DNA from: VAZQ01 sp050725815
GTDB lineage: Bacteria; Pseudomonadota; Alphaproteobacteria; Rhizobiales; Xanthobacteraceae
Assembly (NCBI GenBank): GCA_050725815.1
Contig: JBOHIG010000015.1
Span: forward strand, 1-9,530
Direction of reading: 5' to 3'
DNA length: 9,530 bases
Shown: positions 1 through 6,411 of the stretch, one piece after another
How positions within the stretch are numbered: position 1 is the first letter of the stretch
How the letters are laid out: each line of letters starts with the position of its first letter
Position numbers and translations under genes: made by a program
The notes under the pieces: model-generated
What the model was told of the DNA's origin: nothing
What the model saw: the letters and a program-made list of their open reading frames with translations, nothing else
Database searches by the model: none

Positions 1-1999
1 GCCCAATATCGCCGAGCGATCGCTCAAGGACGAGCTGGCCAAGGCCAAAAATCTGCCCGGTATCTTCGGCGATTTTGATGAACTTGTCCGGCGCAACGAA
101 TCCAAGGACGGGACTTTCCCAGCGCGTGAGAGCCTCGACGCCGCAAACACGGCCGTCCTTGCAGGAAATCTTGGGCTGGTAGTGGACGGAGAGCTCCCGC
201 CGGTCGATCGCCTGCTTAAGACTTCGTTCGATTGTCAGACGTTCCCGCGCATGGTCGGCAATGGCGCGGGTGAAAAGGACGTAGGTATTCCTGCCGGCGC
301 TCTTTGCCTCGTACATCGCGAGATCGGCGTTGACCAGAAGCTCCTCGTAAGTCGTGCCGTCTTGCGGAAAGAGCGTGATGCCGATGCTGGCTCCGACGAC
401 AACATGCGGCATCTCCAGCGCATAGGGTTCATGCAGCGTAGCGAGCAGTTCCTCCGCCAGCGCGGCTGCCTGTTCTCTTGAGCTGACGAAAGGCATCATG
501 GCGACAAACTCGTCGCCGCCGATCCGGCCCAAAATTCCCTGTTCGCCCCATACCTGCGATTGCGACGCCATGAATGCGCTCAGTCGGTCGGCGACCTGCT
601 TCAAGAGACGGTCGCCAGCCGAGTGGCCGAGACTGTCGTTCACCGACTTGAACGCATCCAGGTCGAAGAAAAACACCGCTCCGCCGTTTGGGCTTTCGAT
701 GAGCGCGCGGGCGTCGATGCGGACCTTCTCGCGGTTCGCGAGACCCGTGACCGAATCGAAATATGCAAGTTGGCGTATGCGTCCAATGCTCTCGCGCAAC
801 GTTTCGAGCATCTTCTCGAATGCGAGCCCGAGGCTGTACACCTCGCCGGTGCCGCTTGCGCGAAACGGGGTCTCGAGATTTCCTCTCGCCACCGACATCG
901 CAGTCGATGCGAGAAGGGAAAGACCACGGGTGGATCGCTTCACGCTCAGGAGAATCGCCGCAACGAGCATTGCCAGCGAAATGCCGGCAACGATCAGGAA
1001 TTGCCACATCAGCGCGTGAGTCTGACGTTCCCCGATATGAAACATCTGATCGCGGCTGGCCGATATTACGGCGCTCTCGGTGAAGGTGCAGACGTTCAAT
1101 TCGGCGACGTGAGGCACACAGCGAGCGACATGAGCTCCGTCCGGCGAGCGCAGCAGGATACTTGCTTTGGGACTGGGAGTGACAAACCTGACTCCTTTGG
1201 ACCCCGCAGCCGACACGATCTCGTCGTGTCTGAGAACGACCACGCCAACATGTGCCAAGGACGAAAAATTCTCAAGAGCAGGCTCGGATTGTGCAATGAT
1301 GCGAAGCGCCATGAGAGCGCCGATGGTGTCGCCAAAATCGTCGAATACGGGCTCGATTTCCATGTAAGCGATCGACGGGCGCAGCGGCAGTCCGAGAGCA
1401 AGAAGGAGGCTTCGCTCGATCTTCGCGGTGGCTGAAAACCCGTGCCGGACGACGCGCGAATTGTCCGTCAGTACGTTCTTGACGTTCGCGGCCAGCGGCC
1501 ATTCACGAAATGCGTGATTGGCTTCAATGAGGTCGACCGGCACGTTCGCGCCGACGATATCGCCGCGCTGGTCAAACGCGACGATGCTGTCAAGGTTTGA
1601 GGTACGGGCAAGCTGGGCCAGCAGCGGTTCCCGGATCGTGACGTCATTGCGGGTGGCAATCGCTTTGGCGATGTCGCGGCGCTGCGCGATTTCACGAGTG
1701 CGTCTCGCGGTCTCTAGTCCGATTGCTTCGAGCCGGGCACGGGCCAGTTGCGCCTCGGCATCCAGGCGATGGGCGAGCTGCTCCTGCGATAGCTGGCCCA
1801 GCGCTTCGGCCTGTTCCTGCAGGCCGTGATTGAGCCGAATTGCGTTCAAGCCGCCGATAATTCCAAGCGCAAGAATGCCGGTGCTGACCACCACCGCGAC
1901 GAGGCGCGCGCTGATCGAAAAAAACATCCGGCGCCATCCCGTGGAGAGGGCGTGCCACAGGCTGGAACGGGTCGCTCGTTCGATCGGTTCGCTGCTCAT
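1..1999 (-). CDS. Membrane-bound HAMP-GGDEF-EAL cyclic-di-GMP protein (3' end outside window)
   Basis: Probable bifunctional diguanylate cyclase/phosphodiesterase of the inner membrane, making or degrading cyclic-di-GMP in response to an extracytoplasmic signal. About 666 residues are visible; the C-terminal part of the EAL domain lies beyond the left edge. Order: short cytoplasmic N-terminus, first membrane helix (about residues 25-47), charged coiled-coil-like stretch (about 48-85), extracytoplasmic sensor region to about 330, second helix (331-352), HAMP (about 352-405), GGDEF domain (about 410-575) with YFDSVTGLANR at 413, FDLD around 446 and an intact RIGGDEF ending at 498, then EAL from about 600 with VHYQP and VEALTRW (EAL 622-624). 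The RxxD inhibitory site is absent: GEQG stands in its place. The start ATG at 1999 is chosen because it precedes MSSEPIERATRSS; in-frame GTG codons at 2041 and 2047 are alternatives, and a stop at 2054-2056 limits extension. It is transcribed divergently from the binding-protein gene at 2297. Which activity dominates cannot be told from this fragment. Confidence 0.93.
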   Translation of the reverse strand, partial: MSSEPIERATRSSLWHALSTGWRRMFFSISARLVAVVVSTGILALGIIGGLNAIRLNHGLQEQAEALGQLSQEQLAHRLDAEAQLARARLEAIGLETARRTREIAQRRDIAKAIATRNDVTIREPLLAQLARTSNLDSIVAFDQRGDIVGANVPVDLIEANHAFREWPLAANVKNVLTDNSRVVRHGFSATAKIERSLLLALGLPLRPSIAYMEIEPVFDDFGDTIGALMALRIIAQSEPALENFSSLAHVGVVVLRHDEIVSAAGSKGVRFVTPSPKASILLRSPDGAHVARCVPHVAELNVCTFTESAVISASRDQMFHIGERQTHALMWQFLIVAGISLAMLVAAILLSVKRSTRGLSLLASTAMSVARGNLETPFRASGTGEVYSLGLAFEKMLETLRESIGRIRQLAYFDSVTGLANREKVRIDARALIESPNGGAVFFFDLDAFKSVNDSLGHSAGDRLLKQVADRLSAFMASQSQVWGEQGILGRIGGDEFVAMMPFVSSREQAAALAEELLATLHEPYALEMPHVVVGASIGITLFPQDGTTYEELLVNADLAMYEAKSAGRNTYVLFTRAIADHARERLTIERSLKQAIDRRELSVHYQPKISCKDGRVCGVEALTRWESPVLGFVAPDKFIKIAEDTGQIFGLGQLVLERSLGDIG

Positions 2000-2078
2000 T
2001 GTGAACTCGCAAGCTCCCGTGACGGTCCGGGAGATTGGCACGTTCACCTTCGCCTATTGCCATGAAGTCAAAGTGAAT

Positions 2079-2095
2079 CCTTCCTCTGAGGAAGG
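2079..2095. repeat. Perfect 17-bp palindrome, possible operator
   Basis: Arms CCTTCCTC and GAGGAAGG are exact reverse complements around a single central T. With a one-base centre it suits a dimeric DNA-binding protein better than an RNA hairpin. It lies 80 bases upstream of the GGDEF-EAL start and about 200 upstream of the binding-protein start, so it could serve either gene. The bound factor is unknown. Confidence 0.45.
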
Positions 2096-2241
2096 CGCTA
2101 AACTTGCTGATATTTTTGCATGGTTACCAGGGCTCAAATGACGGCGCATACACCGTCGCAGCGCGATTTAAGGCGGCAACCTTGGCACATCCGCTGCCAT
2201 GGGGCAGCGAGCCGGCCATTCATTGCCGGGTCGAAGTAACT

Positions 2242-2269
2242 CCGCCTTTAGGTTGAATGCCTAAGGTGG
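2242..2269 (+). promoter_or_regulatory. Hairpin in the leader of the binding-protein gene
   Basis: CCGCCTTTAGG pairs with CCTAAGGTGG across a 7-base loop (TTGAATG). There is one bulged T and one G-U pair if transcribed. The hairpin ends 27 bases before the ATG at 2297 and so probably lies in the 5' untranslated region. It could affect translation or mRNA stability, or it could be a DNA operator. No U-tract follows, so a simple leader terminator is unlikely. Confidence 0.4.
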
Positions 2270-2296
2270 AACGGATCGAAACATGGATGAGACATC

Positions 2297-3094
2297 ATGG
2301 GACCGAAGGCTGCGGGCATCCTGATCGCCGCGATCCTGTCATCGACCGCGCCTGCCGTTGCCGGCGCCAAACTGTCAGTTGTTGGAACCGGCGACGGCCT
2401 GGACGTCCTTCGCGCTATTGCCGTGGCGTTCTCGCGGGAGAACCGTTCGATACAGGTTCTGGTCCCGCCAAGCATTCACTCGCGGGGCGGTATTGTCGCG
2501 GTTGCGTCGGGACGTGAAATTCTTGGGCGTGTGGCGCGCAAGCTGACGCCGGCGGAAGCCGCAATAGGAATCGTTTACAAGCCGGTCTTTCGATTGCCGG
2601 CGGCCTTTTATGCCCACCCGACCGTGGGCGTGTCGTCGGTTTCGACTCGCCAAATCGCCGACATGTACTCGGGCCGCATCACAAACTGGAGCCAGGTGAG
2701 CGGCATCGATCAGCGCGTGCGTGTGGTTCGTCGGGAAGAGCCCGACAGTACCTTCAGCGTGTTGCGCGAGACCATGCCGGGATGGCGCGACCTGGTCGTG
2801 ACCGAACGGTCGAAGGTGGCGACGACCACCCAAGATTCCATTGAAACCGTCCGCGAAGTCCCCGGCGCGATCGGGTTCGGGCCGTTTTCGAAGAATCTGG
2901 AGCAAGGAACCGTCGTGCTGAAGATCGACGGCAACTACCCGACGGATCCGAAATATCCGTCCAGCATCGAATTGGCGTTGATCTACATCGAGAAGAACAT
3001 GACGCCTGAATCGCGTGCGTTCATGGCCTTCGTCGAAAGCCGAAAGGCGCGGGCAACCATCGAGGGCCTCGGCAGCGTGCCGGTCAGCCCTTGA
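2297..3094 (+). CDS. PstS-like periplasmic substrate-binding protein
   Basis: A 265-residue exported protein of the phosphate-binding-protein-like family (type 2 periplasmic binding fold, PstS-like). Residues 1 to about 24 form a signal peptide (hydrophobic GILIAAIL, then PAVAGA). The mature part opens with VVGTGDGLDVLRAIAVAF, matching the first ligand-loop region of these proteins. Further family hallmarks are IADMYSGRITNWSQV (compare IFxGxIxNWxxV of PstS) near residue 123, RREEPDSTFSVLRETMPGW near 151 at the usual RxxxSGT position, and IGFGPFSK near 200. At this length it is shorter than a typical PstS of about 330 residues, and no pstCAB genes accompany it, so it may be a signalling or scavenging protein rather than the transporter subunit. 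No strong ribosome-binding site precedes ATG 2297, but the signal peptide begins there. It is divergent from the c-di-GMP gene. The ligand (phosphate or another oxyanion) is not determined. Confidence 0.85.
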   Translation: MGPKAAGILIAAILSSTAPAVAGAKLSVVGTGDGLDVLRAIAVAFSRENRSIQVLVPPSIHSRGGIVAVASGREILGRVARKLTPAEAAIGIVYKPVFRLPAAFYAHPTVGVSSVSTRQIADMYSGRITNWSQVSGIDQRVRVVRREEPDSTFSVLRETMPGWRDLVVTERSKVATTTQDSIETVREVPGAIGFGPFSKNLEQGTVVLKIDGNYPTDPKYPSSIELALIYIEKNMTPESRAFMAFVESRKARATIEGLGSVPVSP

Positions 3095-3099
3095 CCGGC
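3079..3099. terminator. Hairpin at the convergent junction, probable bidirectional terminator
   Basis: GCCGGTCA and TGACCGGC form a perfect 8-bp stem around the 5-base loop GCCCT. The hairpin contains the stop codon (3092-3094) of the binding-protein gene and lies 10 bases past the stop of the opposing reductase gene. It is GC-rich with no T-run on either side, so it is not a textbook intrinsic terminator. Its position between converging genes supports a stop or mRNA-end-protecting role. Confidence 0.5.
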
Positions 3100-3109
3100 C
3101 GCGCCACCT

Positions 3110-4270
3110 CTACCGCTCGCCGAGCAGGGCTGACAACAGCCGCCGACCCGGTCGCTTCGCGATCGTGCGCGAATTCTCGGCGAATGGCTGCCGGTCGGCA
3201 AGTCCGCGAACCGGTTGCAACGTTTCGTATTCCGTCAAATCCTGCGGGCGTGGAGACAGCGGGGTGAGCTGTTCGGTCCCGCGCCGCGGCTGCATAAGCC
3301 GCGCCAGTCGCTCGAATGGCGAAAGACGTTCGGAGCTCACCAGGAACGGGTCGGCATGACAGGCTGCGCCGGCGGCCTCTGCCAGGTCCATCACGCTTTC
3401 CACCATCGCCGGGGCGCCGGCGACATGGACGCAATCGTCCGCGCGAAGCGTCGGCAGCCATGCGGTCGGCCTGCCGCGGCGAATGTCCGGCACCTCGTGA
3501 AAGCCGCTGGCGGTCAGGGTGACGTCGGCAACTCCGTGCTCACGCAGCCATTGCAGGCATGGGCGCATGATCAGATCGGCGGCGTCGCGGGCGCCGGCGA
3601 CGATCACGATCTCCCGCGCCGCTTGCGCGCGGCATGCTGCGTGCGCAATCGCCCAGATCGGCGCCCAGCCGGTCCCGCTCGACACCAGCACGAGCCGTTC
3701 CCTGCCGCTCCTCAGGAAGGCGCTGCCGTAGGGCCCGTCGATCCTGACCTTATGGCCTTCGCCAATGAGGCTGCCGAGCGAGGAGGAGACCTGGCCGGTG
3801 GGATAGCGCTTGATGCAATAGACCAGCCGGTTCGGGTCGAGATCGCCGTCCAGGGCGGGCGCGGGGCTGTAGTCGCGTGCGGGGAAGCCCTTGAACTTCA
3901 CCTTGGTGTACTGCCCGGGAAAATAGAAGAACGGCGAATTCATCTGCACGACCACTTGCAGGATGTCGGGAGACAGCGCCTCGATCGACGCGACGGTGCC
4001 ATGTCGGACGGCGGGCAGTGGCACCTCATCGAATGAAACGACTGCGTCGCCCGCCACCGTTGCCTGACAGCCGAGCACGGTATTGCGCACGCGGGTGCCG
4101 TTGTCGTCGATCTCGCCGTCTTCCAGCGTCACGAGACAGGTGTTGCACTGTCCGCCGCAGCATTCGTGGGGGATGACGACGCCGCCCCGCAAGGCGGCGT
4201 CGACCAGCGTGTCGCCGATGCTTGCCGTCAGGCGCCGTCCATTGACGGTGAGCGTACATCTGTCGCGCAT
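3110..4270 (-). CDS. [2Fe-2S] ferredoxin-FAD-NAD(P)H oxidoreductase
   Basis: A 386-residue soluble electron-transfer flavoprotein, expected to take hydride from NAD(P)H through FAD to a [2Fe-2S] cluster. Residues 1-85 are a plant-type ferredoxin domain with ligands C37, C42, C45 and C68 (ECCGGQCNTC, then VLGCQA). Residues 88-185 are the FAD domain, with FPGQY (117-121), RDYS (132-135, the RxYS flavin motif) and GPYG (179-182). Residues 190-310 are the nucleotide domain, with SSGTGWAP (197-204) and the C-terminal HADPF (305-309) typical of phenol-hydroxylase/methane-monooxygenase-type reductases. About 75 further residues, basic and Pro-rich, follow the normal end. The start at 4270 begins the ferredoxin fold directly and has a GAGAG sequence upstream; the open frame extends to 4456, but that part overlaps the preceding gene and is not family-like. 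It lies 28 bases downstream of the b-type cytochrome gene in an evident operon. I infer that it donates electrons to that cytochrome; no oxygenase gene is nearby. Confidence 0.9.
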   Translation of the reverse strand: MRDRCTLTVNGRRLTASIGDTLVDAALRGGVVIPHECCGGQCNTCLVTLEDGEIDDNGTRVRNTVLGCQATVAGDAVVSFDEVPLPAVRHGTVASIEALSPDILQVVVQMNSPFFYFPGQYTKVKFKGFPARDYSPAPALDGDLDPNRLVYCIKRYPTGQVSSSLGSLIGEGHKVRIDGPYGSAFLRSGRERLVLVSSGTGWAPIWAIAHAACRAQAAREIVIVAGARDAADLIMRPCLQWLREHGVADVTLTASGFHEVPDIRRGRPTAWLPTLRADDCVHVAGAPAMVESVMDLAEAAGAACHADPFLVSSERLSPFERLARLMQPRRGTEQLTPLSPRPQDLTEYETLQPVRGLADRQPFAENSRTIAKRPGRRLLSALLGER

Positions 4271-4298
4271 GATTAGCTCTCGTTGATGTTCGCCGCCG

Positions 4299-6128
4299 TC
4301 ACTGGAACCGAAGCCGGACCGGCCGCTGATGGCGCGTATGGCGTGTCTGGTTGTTGTCGAAGACCGCGACCCACAGGTAAAGCTCGCCTTCGAACGCTGT
4401 GTCGTATTTGCCCGTCGCCTTGAGCTTGCGGGTGACTTCGAGATGCCAGTGGCCATCGCGCCAACGCGCTGCCCCCTTGAGGTCGCTGCGGTCGCCTTCG
4501 TACGTTCCCATGATCAGGGTGGACGGCATGACCGTTCCCACCGGAATGCGGGCGTCGACCTCCGGCGAGTAGGGGACCGATTCGCTCTCGAACAGCCACC
4601 ACTGCGAGCCCTCGTCGTCGAAGGCGTTGGGTGTCATACGCACGGTGCCGAGTTTGGCCTGCATGGCCTCCCAGTCTTTCGGCAGGCGGCTCACCTTGAC
4701 CGGACCTCGGAATCCGCCCGGCGGCTCGGTCGCATAGTTATAGACATAGAACGCCTTGCCGGGGTCGCTGTCGTAACCTGCGCTGTAGCGCGCCGTGCCG
4801 CGCATCTGATTTGCGTTCGCCGGCAGCGGCGGCCCGAAATGCATGTCGTCGACGCGCCCGAGATGTCCGCCGCGGCTCGCCTTCCACTGCCACACGTCGG
4901 CAATCGAATTGTCGGTGGTGTAGTGCAGGCCGCGCTTGTTCAAGGCGCCCGGCCGACCGGTGAGCGGCTGCGGTCCGAGGTGGGTGGTGCCGCCATTGCC
5001 GAACGACGCCGTACGCGTGAATAGAACCGCGATCTTGTCCTCATAGAACGACGTCTCGTCGGCGATGTCCGCCCAGTTGTGCATCAGGTGCCAGCCGTCG
5101 TCCTTCTTGATCAGCGGCAGGCGCTTCAGCGAACGGGTCGGATCCTGCCAACGGAACGCGAAGTAGATGTTCCCGGCAGCCTTGGCCGCCATCACCTCCA
5201 CCGTCGATGCGCCGGCGCCGTCCAGGTTCGAGCCCTGATGGGTGCGGATGCTGACGCGGGGTGAAGCCGCCCACACTGCGTCATCGAGGTATCCGTCGAC
5301 GACCGGCGGCTGCGTGACGTTGCGGACGACCAGTTGATCGCGCGTCCATACGTCCATGGCGACCAGCGCCAGGACGATTGCGATGCCGCCGGCTGAACCG
5401 TAGAGAATGGGCCGGGGCTGCGTGGCGCGGGTGACGACCAGCTTCGATGGCCGGAAAATCCGCAAGAGCTGTTTGAAGCCGCCGTAGCCGTAGTGACAGA
5501 TGAGGTGGCAGGCGATGTATCCCAGCACGCCGAACGCCGTCGTCGAATGCACGACGACAACCCAGCCGCCATAGCCGAGATAGAGCGCGACGCCGGTCGC
5601 GGTCAGCACCGTCAGCGACGCGTAGAGCAACCAATGCAGGATGACATTGACGGCGCCCCATTTGATCTTGCGCGATGCAGGCAGTGCCAGGGCGCGAATC
5701 TTGCCAAGCGCCGCCCGCCGCTTGAGGCCGCTGCGGCGCATGTAGATCAGGTATGCCGACGACACGAAGAAGAGTGTCAATCCGGCGCCGACGTGCCAGC
5801 TCCAGATCTCGCCTTGCGGCAGGATCGGCGACAGCGCGGCCGCGACCACCGAGCCTTCGGCATCGGCGGCGATGCGCAAGCCGGTGAACAACGTCACCAG
5901 GCAGGCGATCGCCGCGGTCCAGTGCAGGAAGACCGTTCCGATGTCGCTGGTGGGACTCTTCGGTACCGCGAACCGATGCGTTCGCGCATGCGATCCGCCC
6001 GGCCTCTCTCCCGGACCGAAACCGGAGCGCAGCGAGTCGTCCGCAGCCACCCGAAGGTGGCCGCTGTCAGCCATCAAATATGTCATTGACCCCGTCCGCC
6101 GCTGCTCCACTGGAGCGGGATCGACCAT
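4299..6128 (-). CDS. Cytochrome b561-like membrane protein fused to an ethylbenzene-dehydrogenase-gamma/DOMON-like haem domain
   Basis: A 609-residue predicted transmembrane electron carrier. After about 60 polar residues come five hydrophobic segments: about 64-84 (H69), 108-129 (H112), 158-182 (H165), 189-212 (H194, H208, H212) and 241-260. The histidines in the first four helices fit haem b ligation in a cytochrome b561 / Ni-hydrogenase b-subunit-like bundle. Residues 271-609 resemble the haem-binding domain of ethylbenzene dehydrogenase gamma and related DOMON/CBM9-like folds: VVDGYLDDAVW near 276, NIYFAFRWQDPTRS near 320, YEDKIAVLF near 362. With the N-terminus inside, five helices put this domain in the periplasm. 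The haem ligands of the second domain (Met/Lys in the family) cannot be assigned by eye. Starts at 6086 and 6074 are also possible; 6128 keeps the longest frame with coding-like third positions. It is the first gene of an operon with the reductase that follows, which I infer feeds it electrons from the cytoplasm. The terminal acceptor is unknown. Confidence 0.85.
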   Translation of the reverse strand: MVDPAPVEQRRTGSMTYLMADSGHLRVAADDSLRSGFGPGERPGGSHARTHRFAVPKSPTSDIGTVFLHWTAAIACLVTLFTGLRIAADAEGSVVAAALSPILPQGEIWSWHVGAGLTLFFVSSAYLIYMRRSGLKRRAALGKIRALALPASRKIKWGAVNVILHWLLYASLTVLTATGVALYLGYGGWVVVVHSTTAFGVLGYIACHLICHYGYGGFKQLLRIFRPSKLVVTRATQPRPILYGSAGGIAIVLALVAMDVWTRDQLVVRNVTQPPVVDGYLDDAVWAASPRVSIRTHQGSNLDGAGASTVEVMAAKAAGNIYFAFRWQDPTRSLKRLPLIKKDDGWHLMHNWADIADETSFYEDKIAVLFTRTASFGNGGTTHLGPQPLTGRPGALNKRGLHYTTDNSIADVWQWKASRGGHLGRVDDMHFGPPLPANANQMRGTARYSAGYDSDPGKAFYVYNYATEPPGGFRGPVKVSRLPKDWEAMQAKLGTVRMTPNAFDDEGSQWWLFESESVPYSPEVDARIPVGTVMPSTLIMGTYEGDRSDLKGAARWRDGHWHLEVTRKLKATGKYDTAFEGELYLWVAVFDNNQTRHTRHQRPVRLRFQ

Positions 6129-6411
6129 ACCACATCACCGCCAAAAGTTAATGCGACATCAACCAATTGGCTTCGCTACCAGATGGTAACCTTAACGTAC
6201 GGCATTTTGGTGTTGTTTGGTAGGGGAGGCGCCGCGCGGAACGTACTACGCCGGCCGCAGTCCTTGCCGATGGGCGGGCGGCGCACGCGCGACCAAGGCG
6301 CGTCCATGACGCGTTGCGGCAGGTCATTCAGCACGCCGATGCAAGCGCAATGATGTGCGTGCGAGGGGGCCCGCGGCCGCCTTGATGATGGTTCACGGTA
6401 CTACAAGCGAG
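6129..6411. promoter_or_regulatory. Intergenic region upstream of the cytochrome operon
   Basis: This stretch of 283 bases has an AT-richer part (6129-6220) just upstream of the cytochrome gene. That part holds two short inverted repeats: CCAATTGG (6163-6170) and TACCA-GA-TGGTA (6177-6188). They are plausible operator half-site pairs for the operon promoter, but I could not fix a -35/-10 pair. The rest (6221-6411) is very GC-rich and shows no gene or convincing terminator for the upstream gene ending at 6412. Confidence 0.4.

Larger units (their letters stand above)
2000..2296. promoter_or_regulatory. Divergent intergenic region between the GGDEF-EAL gene and the binding-protein gene
   Basis: These 297 bases lie between two genes that point away from each other, so promoters for both are expected here. 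I see a perfect 17-bp palindrome (2079-2095) and a bulged hairpin (2242-2269), listed separately. I could not place convincing -35/-10 pairs on either strand, and I saw no clear Pho-box tandem repeat of the CTGTCAT type. Confidence 0.55.

Noticed and set aside
560..1435. A 291-codon plus-strand open frame opposite the GGDEF-EAL gene
   Set aside because: The minus strand here encodes HAMP and GGDEF motifs without interruption. The plus-strand translation has no domain features and is a GC-rich antisense frame.
2000..2296. Pho box upstream of the PstS-like gene
   Set aside because: I looked for tandem CTGTCAT-type repeats and found none convincing, so phosphate control is not claimed.
3215..4036. 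A 273-codon plus-strand open frame opposite the reductase gene
   Set aside because: It lies wholly opposite recognisable ferredoxin and flavin/nucleotide domains, and its translation is repetitive and family-less.
4271..4456. 62-residue N-terminal extension of the reductase frame
   Set aside because: It overlaps the end of the cytochrome gene and does not resemble a protein domain; the ferredoxin fold starts directly at 4270.
6373..6380. GCGGCCGC palindrome as a regulatory or terminator element
   Set aside because: Short GC-only palindromes are frequent in this base composition and nothing else supports a function.
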